A DNA stretch of 64,000 nucleotides from contig QBLU01000002.1 in NCBI GenBank assembly GCA_003241875.1, positions 62,001 through 126,000 on the forward strand, read 5' to 3'. This document shows positions 40,462 through 48,617 of this stretch, in pieces. The position numbers and the translations under genes were made by a program. The notes beneath the pieces were generated by a model. That model had not been told where the DNA came from. It saw only the letters and a list, made by a program, of their open reading frames with translations, and did not search any database. Every line of letters begins with the position of its first letter. Position 1 is the first letter of the stretch. This stretch comes from Alphaproteobacteria bacterium. Its GTDB lineage: Bacteria > Pseudomonadota > Alphaproteobacteria > Sphingomonadales > Sphingomonadaceae.

Positions 40462-41787
40462 CTACAGCCCCCGCACCTTCGGCTTGCCGCGCTTCACCCC
40501 GAGCATCAGCGCCGTCAGCGCCCAGACCAGGGCATCCGCCCGGTCGGGCGACGCCCCAGGCCCCGCATAGATGCCGCTGCGCAACAGCCCGCAAAGCTGG
40601 TCCTCCAGCGCCGGAAACGCGCCGGCGTGCAGCACCCGCCGGTTACCATATAGGCTCGCAACAGGTTCAGCCCGGGCGACCTTGCCGCGCGATGCCCGCA
40701 CCGTGTCGACCGCCAGGGCGGAATCCGCGGCGCGCAGCAGCGATGGCACCATGTCGCCGCCGTTGTTGATCTCGGCGATCACCTTGTCGGCCCTCCACTT
40801 GTCGACCGCGGCGACCACGGCGCGGGCCCAGCCCTCCGGCGGCCCGCCCTCGACGCTTTCGTCGCCGAGCACATAGCCGATGCCGTCGGTGCCCAGCCCG
40901 ACCGCGACGATGCCGCAGACGCCCTGCGCCCCGCCGGCCGGCGGATCGACACCGATCACCACCCGCATCATCGCCGGCGTCTCGGTCGCCCGCTGCCGCT
41001 CGATCAGCGCGCGGGTCCACAATGCCCCCTCCAGGTCATCGACGATCTCGCCGTCGAGCTCCTGCCGGCCGATCGCCGAGCCGCCATAGCGCCGCTCCAG
41101 CCCGGCGATCAGCGATGCCGGCAGATTGGCACGATTGTCGTCCATCCGCCCGCGCGTCACCACCACGCCGGGTTCGGCAAGCATCGCCTTCAGCCAGGCA
41201 TAGGGCAGCGGTGTCGTCGTCAGCAGCAGCTGGGGATGCAGCCCCAGCCGGGTCGCCAGCCGCAAATTGGTCAGCGTCGCCTCGGCCCGCGGCCAGTGCG
41301 CGAATTCATCGCCCCAGGCAAAATCGAACTGGCCGCCGCGCAGGGCATCGGGCTCGCCGCCCGAAAACAGCCGCGCCTGCGATCCATTCGGCCAGGTCAG
41401 TTGCCGCAGGCTGGGCACATAACTCACGTCGCCGCCGGGTGGCACCCGCGCCAGCAGGCCGGATTCACCCTCCACCATCACCGCCCGCGTAGTATCCAGC
41501 GTCGGGCCGACAAGGGCAAAACGCCGCCCCGGCGCCGCCGCCAGCGCATGGATCCATTCGGCGCCGGCCCGCGTCTTGCCGAAACCCCGGCCGGCGAGAA
41601 TCGCCCAGATCGCCCAGTCCCCCGGCGGCGGCAACTGCGCCGGGCGCAGCGTACCCTGGCCGGCAAGCGCCCCCTGCACCGCGTCGTCGCCGTTGTCGGC
41701 AACCACCGCACGCTGCCGGGCGGGGCCAACATCGTCCCAGATTTCCGCGACCGATCGCGGATCGTCAGCCGCCGGGCGGTCTGCCAT
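40462..41787 (-). CDS. Terminase large subunit (GTA g2-like)
   Basis: The 441-aa packaging motor has an N-terminal ATPase (Walker A GRGFGKTRAGAEW, Walker B FDFAWGDEFA, coupling motif LLTTTPLPYAWLK) and a C-terminal nuclease (VIGVDPPAGG, VIAEINNGGDMV, SPDRADALVWAL carrying the metal-binding Asp residues). It translocates DNA into preformed heads. In GTAs this enzyme packages random host DNA. A 200-base gap with repeats separates it from the small subunit-like gene upstream. Confidence 0.97.
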   Translation of the reverse strand: MADRPAADDPRSVAEIWDDVGPARQRAVVADNGDDAVQGALAGQGTLRPAQLPPPGDWAIWAILAGRGFGKTRAGAEWIHALAAAPGRRFALVGPTLDTTRAVMVEGESGLLARVPPGGDVSYVPSLRQLTWPNGSQARLFSGGEPDALRGGQFDFAWGDEFAHWPRAEATLTNLRLATRLGLHPQLLLTTTPLPYAWLKAMLAEPGVVVTRGRMDDNRANLPASLIAGLERRYGGSAIGRQELDGEIVDDLEGALWTRALIERQRATETPAMMRVVIGVDPPAGGAQGVCGIVAVGLGTDGIGYVLGDESVEGGPPEGWARAVVAAVDKWRADKVIAEINNGGDMVPSLLRAADSALAVDTVRASRGKVARAEPVASLYGNRRVLHAGAFPALEDQLCGLLRSGIYAGPGASPDRADALVWALTALMLGVKRGKPKVRGL

Positions 41788-41830
41788 CGTGCCGCCTTTC
41801 GTTTTTGAATGGGCACTCCCCGCCCCACCC

Positions 41831-41934
41831 CGCTCAGGCTGAGCCTGTCGAAGCCGGCTTCCAGCAGCACCCGCCCGGGCTGAGCCTGTCGAAGCCGGGT
41901 TCCGACGGGCTTCGACAAGCTCAGCCTGAGCGGG
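41831..41934. repeat. Three copies of the CTCAGGCTGAGC..GTCGAAG repeat between terS and terL
   Basis: Two direct copies (41831-41854 and 41876-41896) and one inverted copy (41907-41934) lie in the gap between the small and large terminase genes. They belong to the same family as the copies at 4.6 kb. The inverted copy can pair with either direct copy to form a long hairpin in the GTA transcript. Confidence 0.85.
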
Positions 41935-41986
41935 TTGGAAGCTGGAACGAGCAAGCCGCCGAGAAGCCCGCCCGGCCAGCAGGAGG

Positions 41987-42355
41987 CTATTCCCCCGCCA
42001 GCGCCCGGATCTGCTCGCGCACCCGGGCGATCCTGGCCGCGTCGACCGTCACGATCGGCCGCGCCATCGCCATCGGCCGCCGCTTCAGCATCTCCAGCGC
42101 CACCTTGGGGTCGATGTCCTCGGCCTCGCCTTCGAGCAAGGTCGCCAGCAACCGCATCTCCACCTGTTCCCAGGCGACACCCAGCGCGCGCCGCCATTCG
42201 TCGGCCAACAGCGGCCAGCGCTCGCGCATGTCATAGGCCGCCGCCAGCGTCTGCCCGATCGCCCGCGCCGCCGTCGCCGGATTGCCGGTTTCAGCGAGGG
42301 TGGCGATGAAGCGCTTGCGATCCTTGACCAGCCAATGGCGAATGCTGTGTTCCAT
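41987..42355 (-). CDS. Terminase small subunit-like protein (GTA g1-like)
   Basis: The 122-aa helical protein opens with a helix-turn-helix-like segment (KDRKRFIATLAETGNPATAARAIGQTLAAAYDMRERWPLLADEWRRAL), then AWEQVEMRLLATLLEGEAEDIDPKVALEMLKRR and a short tail. This resembles g1 of rcGTA and small terminase DNA-binding domains. It is the first gene of the cluster and probably recognises or feeds DNA to TerL. A small promoter-terminator unit lies just upstream. Confidence 0.85.
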   Translation of the reverse strand: MEHSIRHWLVKDRKRFIATLAETGNPATAARAIGQTLAAAYDMRERWPLLADEWRRALGVAWEQVEMRLLATLLEGEAEDIDPKVALEMLKRRPMAMARPIVTVDAARIARVREQIRALAGE

Positions 42356-42382
42356 GCGCGGCGTCTCCCACAGGGCCGACGA

Positions 42383-42414
42383 AAAAGGCGCCCCGCGGTT
42401 GCGGAGCGCCTTTC
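42383..42414 (-). terminator. Intrinsic terminator in front of the GTA-like cluster
   Basis: On the minus strand aaaggcgctccg pairs with cggggcgccttt (12 bp with one G-U) around a six-base loop and ends in five T. It lies 115 bases past the enoyl-CoA hydratase stop and 28 bases before the terS ATG, downstream of a promoter-like element. Confidence 0.85.
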
Positions 42415-42442
42415 TGTCGGCGGATTTCTGAAGCGTGCCGAA

Positions 42443-42471
42443 TCTCTAACCAAAAGCGTCGCGCTTGTCAA
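42443..42471 (-). promoter_or_regulatory. Sigma-70-type promoter upstream of the terminator and terS
   Basis: On the minus strand TTGACA (42466-42471), 17 bases and TAGAGA (42443-42448) form a good promoter. A transcript from about 42436 would meet the terminator at 42414-42383, giving a ~55-nt RNA unless read-through into terS occurs. Confidence 0.6.
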
Positions 42472-42529
42472 CAGAAAAGTGCCAGATGGGTTTTTGGTTC
42501 CCCTTCGCTGCAAGAGAGGGGGAGCAGGG

Positions 42530-43426
42530 CTACCGATACACTTCCTCATCCCACCACGGATAGAAATCCGGCATGTCGGTGCTGACCTTGTCGGGATAGA
42601 CCGGCGGGCGCTTCTCCAAAAACGACACTACGCCCTCCCTGGCGTCACCCGCCCGACCGCGGGCATAAATCGCCCTGGAATCAAGGCGATGCGCGTCCCA
42701 CGGGCTTTCTGCTCCGGCCATCCGCCACAGCATCTGCCGGGTCAGCGCGACGGACACCGGCGCCGTGTTCTCGGCGATTTCCAGCGCCAGCGCCCGCGCT
42801 GCCGGCAGCAGGTCATCGGCAGCATGGACCGACCGCACCAGCCCGCCCTTCAGCGCCTCGTCCGCCCCGAACACCCGCCCGGTCATGCACCATTCCAGCG
42901 CCTGGGGCAGGCCGACCAGCTTCGACAGGAACCAGCTCGATCCCGCCTCGGGAACGATGCCGCGCCGCGCGAAAACAAAGCCGAATCGCGCCGTCTCCGA
43001 CGCCATGCGCACGTCCATCGCCAGCTGCATGGTCACGCCGATGCCCACCGCCGGGCCGTTGACGGCGGCTATCACCGGCTTCAACGACTTGAAAATGCGC
43101 AAGGTTACCCGGCCACCACCATCGCGCACGGCGTCATGGCTGTAATCGATGCTGCCATCCTCGCGCACCGGGCCACCGCGTTTGCCGCCCAATTTCTCAT
43201 AATCGAACGTCGCCGCCCCGGCGCTCAGATCCGCCCCGGCGCAGAATGCCCGACCGCGCCCCGTCACGATGACGGCGCGCACCGAATCATCGGCGTCGGT
43301 CACGTCGAACGCCGCGATCAGCTCGTCCATCATCGTGCCGGTAAAGGCGTTGAGCTTCGCCTCGCGATCGAGGGTGATGGTGGCAACAGGCCCGTCGATA
43401 TCGAGGGCAATCTGGGTAAAGGTCAT
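42530..43426 (-). CDS. Enoyl-CoA hydratase/isomerase family protein
   Basis: The 298-aa crotonase-fold protein hydrates enoyl-CoA in a beta-oxidation-type route. LNAFTGTMMDELIAAFD, VIVTGRGRAFCAGADLS (oxyanion hole), VIAAVNGPAVGIGVTMQLAMDVRMASETARFGFVFARRGIVPEAGSSW (second oxyanion residue and the active-site Glu) are visible. ATG 43426 overlaps the thiolase stop by one base, so the two genes form an operon. Substrate range is not evident. Confidence 0.92.
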   Translation of the reverse strand: MTFTQIALDIDGPVATITLDREAKLNAFTGTMMDELIAAFDVTDADDSVRAVIVTGRGRAFCAGADLSAGAATFDYEKLGGKRGGPVREDGSIDYSHDAVRDGGGRVTLRIFKSLKPVIAAVNGPAVGIGVTMQLAMDVRMASETARFGFVFARRGIVPEAGSSWFLSKLVGLPQALEWCMTGRVFGADEALKGGLVRSVHAADDLLPAARALALEIAENTAPVSVALTRQMLWRMAGAESPWDAHRLDSRAIYARGRAGDAREGVVSFLEKRPPVYPDKVSTDMPDFYPWWDEEVYR

Positions 43427-44601
43427 CACAGCGCCTCGATGATCGTCACATTGGCAAGGCCGCCGCCCTCGCACATGGTCTGCAGCCCCCAGCGCTTGCC
43501 GCGCGCATGGAGCGCATGGACCAACGTCGTCATCAGCTTGGTTCCCGACGCCCCCAGCGGATGGCCGAGCGCGATCGCCCCGCCGTTGACGTTGAGCCGG
43601 GCCGGGTCCGCCCCCAGGACCTGCAGCCAGGCCGCCGGCACCGAGGCAAAGGCCTCGTTGACCTCGTACAGGTCGATGTCCTCCAGCTTCATCCCCGACC
43701 GCGCCAGCGCCCGCTGGGTCGCCCCGATCGGCGCCTCGAGCATGATCACCGGATCCTCGCCGACGACCGTCATGTGATGGATTCGCGCCATCGGCTTGAC
43801 GCCCAGCGCCTTCAGCCCGCGTTCGTTGACGATCAGCATCCCCGACGCGCCATCGCAGATCTGCGACGACGTGGCAGCGGTCAGCCGGCCGCCCTCCATG
43901 ATCAGCTTGACGCCGCGAATGGCCTCCAGGCTGGCATCGAAGCGAATGCCTTCGTCGACGGTGTGGGTGTGCGCGGCGCCCTCGTGCGTCGTCACCTCAA
44001 TGGGCACGATTTCCTTGTCGAAGGCGCCACTGTTGGCCGCCGCCGCGCCACGCCGCTGGCTTTCATAGCCGAAGGCGTCGAGCTCATCCTTGGAAAGATT
44101 GTACTTCTTGGCGATCATCTCGGCGCCGGCGAACTGGCTGAACTGGATGCCCGGATAACGGTCCTTGATGCCGGCGCTGCCGAACGGCGAACCGAGGCCA
44201 TTTTCGTGCGCCAGCTTGGCTGGCGTCGCCATCGGGATGCGGGTCATCGATTCGACCCCGGCGGCGATGACGATGTCCATCTGGCCGCTCATCACCGTCG
44301 CGGCGGCGAAATGCACCGCCTGCTGCGACGATCCGCACTGGCGATCGACGCTGGTGCCCGGCACCGATTCGGGCAGTTTCGACGACAGCACGGCATTGCG
44401 CGCGACATTTGCCGATTGCTGGGCGAATTGCCCGACACAGCCCATGATGACGTCCTCGACGAGCGCCGGGTCGGCGCCGGAGCGGTCGATCAGCGCATTC
44501 AGCACCTGGCCGGCGAGGTCGGCGGGGTGCCAGTCCCGCAACATGCCGCCGCGCCGGCCGCCGGCGGTCCGCGCCGCGGCAACGATATAGGCTTCGCTCA
44601 T
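43426..44601 (-). CDS. Thiolase family acetyl-CoA acyltransferase
   Basis: The 391-aa thiolase has the nucleophile Cys in SVDRQCGSSQQAVHFAAA, the GG/H motif NVNGGAIALGHPLGASGTKL with catalytic His, and the second catalytic Cys in QTMCEGGGLANVTIIE. DLYEVNEAFA is the conserved NEAF motif. It cleaves 3-ketoacyl-CoA in beta-oxidation and works with the adjacent enoyl-CoA hydratase. I start at MSEAYIV (44601); the track start at 44670 is upstream read-through. It is divergent from the DUF1254 gene. Confidence 0.94.
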   Translation of the reverse strand: MSEAYIVAAARTAGGRRGGMLRDWHPADLAGQVLNALIDRSGADPALVEDVIMGCVGQFAQQSANVARNAVLSSKLPESVPGTSVDRQCGSSQQAVHFAAATVMSGQMDIVIAAGVESMTRIPMATPAKLAHENGLGSPFGSAGIKDRYPGIQFSQFAGAEMIAKKYNLSKDELDAFGYESQRRGAAAANSGAFDKEIVPIEVTTHEGAAHTHTVDEGIRFDASLEAIRGVKLIMEGGRLTAATSSQICDGASGMLIVNERGLKALGVKPMARIHHMTVVGEDPVIMLEAPIGATQRALARSGMKLEDIDLYEVNEAFASVPAAWLQVLGADPARLNVNGGAIALGHPLGASGTKLMTTLVHALHARGKRWGLQTMCEGGGLANVTIIEAL

Positions 44602-44717
44602 CGTCGATCTCCCGAAGGTTTCTATGCCGGCGGACTTTACGCCAAAGCCGCCGCCCGGCAATGAGAGCAAATTGAGAGGGGGCGCGTACCTCCGACCGGT
44701 TTCTTGGGGGTCCCACC

Positions 44718-46154
44718 ATGCGGCACATCAACCTGATCATGGCGGCGCTGCTGCTGTCCACCAGCGTCACCGGCAGCGCCGCACCGGCCAAACCGGCGGC
44801 GAAGAAAGCCGCGTCGCGGCCCGTCGCCAAGCCCGTGGCAAGGCCCGCCACCGCGCCCGCCAGGATCGCACCGCTGCCCGACACCGAGGAGGTCGCCGCC
44901 CTGCGCCGCGCCTTCCATTTCGCCTTTCCCATCTACGAGATCATGCGCACCCGATCGGTGCAGCTCGCCCAAGCCAAGGCCGCCGGCCTGCCCGACGCCG
45001 TCAATTTCATCCTGCCGCGCCTGAAGCTCGCCGATGCAAGCAGCCGCGAGGTGACGACGCCCAACAACGACACGCTCTATGGCAGCCTGTGGCTCGATCT
45101 CGCCGCCGGACCGGTGGTGGTGACGATCCCGCCCGGCGCCGGCCGCTACCATTCGGCGGCACTGTATTCGCTGACCACCGATGTCACCGCGATTCTCGGC
45201 TCGCGGACCGGCGGCGACGGCGGCCGCTATGCCTTTGTCGGTCCCGGCTACAACGGCCCGGTGCCGGCCGGCACCCAGACCATTCGCAGCACGACCAACG
45301 ACGCCTGGCTGCTGGTGCGCGTGCTGGTCAAGGGCCCCGACGACCTGAAGGCGGCGGCCGAACTGCTGCAAGGGTTCGACGTCGGCCTCGACAGCGGCCG
45401 CGCCACATCGGTGCCGACGATCGCCACCGTGCCCGTGGCGCCGGACGGCAAGACCTTTCTCGCCGTCGTCAACGAGGCGCTGGCCCGCTCGGCAGCGAAC
45501 TCGGCCCTGGCGGTCAAGGCCAACGGCTTTGGCACGCTCGGCATCGGCACGGATTGGGACGCGCTGAGCCCCGAAACCCGGGCTTTGTGGACGCAGTCGC
45601 TGCCGGCGCTGCGAGCCGAATTGCGCAATGGCCTTGCCGAGGCCGGCGCCACCGTCGATGGCTGGTCCTACCCCGATTTCGCCATCGGCGAATATGGCGA
45701 CAACGACCTGCTGCGCGCCCGGGTGGCGCTCGGCGGGCTCGGTGCCCTGCCGCGGGTCGAGGCGATGTATTTGACCGCCATCGCCGACAAGGATGGCGCC
45801 GCGCTCGAAGGCAGCAAGGCCTATACCGTCACCATCCCGCGCGACGTGCCGACCGGCGCCTTCTGGTCGGTGACCATGTACAACCAGGAACCCGATGGCC
45901 GGCTGTTCTTCGTGCCCAACGCCATCGACCGCTTTGCCGTCAGCGACCAGTCGCCCCAGCTGCGGTCCAACCGCGACGGCAGTTATGACATTTTCGTCCA
46001 GGCGTCGAAGCCGTCGGGGGAACGCGTCGTCAACTGGCTGCCGGCGCCCAAGGGCAAGTTCGTCCTCGTCTTCCGCGGATACCTGCCGCGCGCGCCGTTC
46101 CTCGACGGCAGCTTCCGCCTGCCGCCGGTGGCGGTGAGCGAAGTCATTCCCTGA
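44718..46154 (+). CDS. Secreted DUF1254/DUF1214 protein
   Basis: The 478-aa protein has a signal peptide (NLIMAALLLSTSVTGSAA) and a basic Ala/Pro/Lys linker (AKPAAKKAASRPVAKPVARP). DUF1254 follows (VTTPNNDTLYGSLWLDLAAGPVVVTIP) and the C-terminal DUF1214 part (ALEGSKAYTVTIPRDVPTGAFWSVTMYNQEPDGRLFF, NWLPAPKGKFVLVFRGYLP). These proteins are periplasmic, with function unsettled. It is followed by the ThDP enzyme gene after 37 bases. Confidence 0.92.
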   Translation: MRHINLIMAALLLSTSVTGSAAPAKPAAKKAASRPVAKPVARPATAPARIAPLPDTEEVAALRRAFHFAFPIYEIMRTRSVQLAQAKAAGLPDAVNFILPRLKLADASSREVTTPNNDTLYGSLWLDLAAGPVVVTIPPGAGRYHSAALYSLTTDVTAILGSRTGGDGGRYAFVGPGYNGPVPAGTQTIRSTTNDAWLLVRVLVKGPDDLKAAAELLQGFDVGLDSGRATSVPTIATVPVAPDGKTFLAVVNEALARSAANSALAVKANGFGTLGIGTDWDALSPETRALWTQSLPALRAELRNGLAEAGATVDGWSYPDFAIGEYGDNDLLRARVALGGLGALPRVEAMYLTAIADKDGAALEGSKAYTVTIPRDVPTGAFWSVTMYNQEPDGRLFFVPNAIDRFAVSDQSPQLRSNRDGSYDIFVQASKPSGERVVNWLPAPKGKFVLVFRGYLPRAPFLDGSFRLPPVAVSEVIP

Positions 46155-46191
46155 CCTAGCGCCGGCCGGCGGGGGCGGCTATCCCGGCGGC

Positions 46192-47841
46192 ATGACTCGT
46201 CCCGGCAAGCACGTCCTCCTCGATCTCCTCGTCTCCGAAGGCGTCGAGTTCATCTTCGGCAATCCCGGCACCACCGAACTGCCGCTGATGGACGCGATGG
46301 TGGTGGAGGATAGGCTGCGCTACATCCTCGGCCTCAACGAGGTCGTGGTGATGGGCATGGCCGATGGCTATGCCCAGGCCACCGGCAAGCTGGCGGTCTG
46401 CAACCTCCACGCCGCCCCCGGCCTCGGCAACGCCATGGGCATGCTCTACAATGCCGCCAGGGCCGGCGCCCCGATCCTCGTCACCGCCGGCCAGCAGGAC
46501 ATGAGCATCCGGCTGACCGAGCCGTTGCTGTGGGATGACCTGGCGACGATGGCGCGGCCGCTGTGCAAATGGTCGTTCGAGGTGGCGTCGCTGGCCGAGC
46601 TGCCGCGCGCCATCCGCCGCGCTGCCAAGGTGGCGCTGACGGCGCCGACCGGCCCGGTGTTCCTGTCGATCCCCGGCGACGTGTTGACGTCCGAAGCGCC
46701 CGACGATCTCGACATGCTCAGCCCCACCCGCATCGGCGCCCGGATGCGCGGTGACGCCGATGCCATTGCCGCCGCCGCTGCGCTGATCCGCGCGGCGCAA
46801 AGCCCGGTGATCTTTGCCGGCGACCATGTCGCGCGGTCGGGCGCTCATGCCGAACTGGCGGCGCTGGCCGAAGCCATCGGCGCGCCGGTCTATCTGGAGG
46901 GCATGGCCAACACTGCCGCCTTTCCGTCGAACCATCGCCTGTACGCCGGCACGGTGGCGCGCATGACCCCGGCGCTGCGCGCGGTGATGGACAAGCACGA
47001 CCTGCTGGTCTCGATCGGCGCCGACCTGCTGACGCAAAGCCAGGCGACCGGCGTCGAGGCGCTGGCCCCCGGCACACAGGTCGTCCATCTCGATGACGAG
47101 CCATGGCAGATCGGCAAGAACTTCGCTGCCGCCGCGGCGATCCAGGGTGACGCCCGGGCGACGCTGCCCGAACTGACGGCGCTGGTCGACAATTGCGGCG
47201 CGCACCGTAGCAACGCCATCGCGACCGTGCTTGCCGGCAGCCGCGCCGCGCTGCTGGCGCGCGCCGATGCGCAGGCCGGCGACATGCCGCTGCAGCCGAT
47301 GCCGGTGCTGAAACTGATCGGCGAGCTGTTGCCCGACAACGCCATCGTCATCGAGGAGCTGCTGTCGAGCGGCATGAACACCGTCCGCCACCTGGTACCC
47401 GCGGTGGCGCCCGACAGCTGGTTCGGCATGCGCGGCGGCGGCATCGGCGTCGCCCTGCCTCAGGCCGTCGGCATCCAGCTCGCCAACCCCGACCGGCCGG
47501 TGGTGGTGCTCAGCGGCGACGGCAGCGCCCTGTATTCGGCGGCCGCGCTGTGGACACTGGCGCACTACAAGCTGCCGGTGATCGCGGTAATCTTCAACAA
47601 CCGCGGCTATCGCATCCTCAAGCAGCGCACGCGGGCCATCGGCGACCACAGCGCCCGCACCGACAGCTTCGTCGCCATGGACATCGAGGCACCCGCCATC
47701 GATTTCATGGCGCTCGCCACGGCCCATGGTGTCGCCGGCGTCCGCGCCGAAACGCTCGACGACGTCCGCGCAGCGTTCGAAACGGCCCTCGCCAGCCGGT
47801 CACCGACACTGATCGAAATCGTGGTGGCGCGCGAACCCTGA
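46192..47841 (+). CDS. ThDP-dependent enzyme, benzoylformate decarboxylase-like
   Basis: The 549-aa protein has the three domains of the acetolactate synthase/decarboxylase family. The Pyr domain has EGVEFIFGNPGTTELPLMDA and LNEVVVMGMADGYAQATGKLAVCNLHAAPGLGNAMGML, with the catalytic Glu and two-His region like benzoylformate decarboxylase (FGNPGS.ELP, H-A-A-.-G). The PP domain has VVVLSGDGSALYSAAALWTLAHYKLPVIAVIFNNRGY (GDG...NN motif that binds Mg-ThDP). It probably decarboxylates an aromatic 2-oxo acid, but substrate residues cannot be checked here. Confidence 0.88.
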   Translation: MTRPGKHVLLDLLVSEGVEFIFGNPGTTELPLMDAMVVEDRLRYILGLNEVVVMGMADGYAQATGKLAVCNLHAAPGLGNAMGMLYNAARAGAPILVTAGQQDMSIRLTEPLLWDDLATMARPLCKWSFEVASLAELPRAIRRAAKVALTAPTGPVFLSIPGDVLTSEAPDDLDMLSPTRIGARMRGDADAIAAAAALIRAAQSPVIFAGDHVARSGAHAELAALAEAIGAPVYLEGMANTAAFPSNHRLYAGTVARMTPALRAVMDKHDLLVSIGADLLTQSQATGVEALAPGTQVVHLDDEPWQIGKNFAAAAAIQGDARATLPELTALVDNCGAHRSNAIATVLAGSRAALLARADAQAGDMPLQPMPVLKLIGELLPDNAIVIEELLSSGMNTVRHLVPAVAPDSWFGMRGGGIGVALPQAVGIQLANPDRPVVVLSGDGSALYSAAALWTLAHYKLPVIAVIFNNRGYRILKQRTRAIGDHSARTDSFVAMDIEAPAIDFMALATAHGVAGVRAETLDDVRAAFETALASRSPTLIEIVVAREP

Positions 47842-48012
47842 GTTATCTGGCGCCAGCTCCCGCGCCATGCCCACCGAGATCGGAAGTCGCTGCGCTGCGC
47901 GACGGCCCCACTTTCGGCAGCGCGGCGGGCGAACGTCGGTTTCGTGCTGATTGACACGTCATGATGGCGCGCGCCGGCACGACCCGCAGGCTCGACGCAG
48001 ACGCAACCGACC

Positions 48013-48351
48013 TCAGCGTTGCTTTTTGGTGATGGTCGCGGTGAAATCCGGATCCTTGTTTGCCACCCAATCGACGAACTTGCGCACACTGGGGTCCGCC
48101 AGCAGTGCCTCGACGTCCATGCCGTGGCGCTGCAGTTCGGAATTGGTGAAGTTGGCCATCAGCGTCTGCTGGCAAATGGGGTGCATGGCCACCGTGTCGC
48201 GCCCGCCCCGGCTTTTTGGCACCGGATGGTGTTGCACGACAGTCTTGCCGGTGGGCCGGCTACAAAGCCAGCAGACAACCACTGGCGCTGGCGCTTCCGC
48301 CGCATCAACTGTGTCGCCATAGGAATCGTGCCGTGAATGCCTGCGGGCCAT
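48013..48351 (-). CDS. Small HNH endonuclease-like protein
   Basis: The 112-aa protein has a zinc-type HNH core: VVCWLCSRPTGKTVVQHHPVPKSRGGRDTVAMHPICQQTL, with paired cysteines and the H-H...H pattern. The C-terminal ~55 residues are helical. Such short HNH proteins are usually of unknown role and may be nucleases or remnants. It is downstream of amtB on the same strand but behind a strong terminator. Confidence 0.78.
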   Translation of the reverse strand: MARRHSRHDSYGDTVDAAEAPAPVVVCWLCSRPTGKTVVQHHPVPKSRGGRDTVAMHPICQQTLMANFTNSELQRHGMDVEALLADPSVRKFVDWVANKDPDFTATITKKQR

Positions 48352-48527
48352 GCGTCTGCCTGAATTGCCTGATGTTGTCTTGCCCCCCTGAAGGCGACGC
48401 GGTCAGCGGTACCACAGATCGACGGTTTGGCGCCACGACCGCCCTTGTCTGGCAATTCGCGCCCTGCCCGCAGCCGCCCTGGGCTCGGCAACGTCATATG
48501 CCAAGGCGACCAAAGCACCCGGAACAC

Positions 48528-48561
48528 AAAAAATGGCCCGGCAGATTGCTCTGCCGGGCCA
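48528..48561 (-). terminator. Intrinsic terminator of the glnK-amtB operon
   Basis: On the minus strand a 12-bp perfect stem (TGGCCCGGCAGA/TCTGCCGGGCCA) closes a four-base loop and is followed by six T. It starts 57 bases past the amtB stop. The remaining gap 48352-48527 shows no gene or clear signal. Confidence 0.92.
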
Positions 48562-48617
48562 GTCGGTTTCCTTGGGGAGGAACCTGTCGAGATGCGGCCC
48601 TTGTGGGCGGGCCGGCA

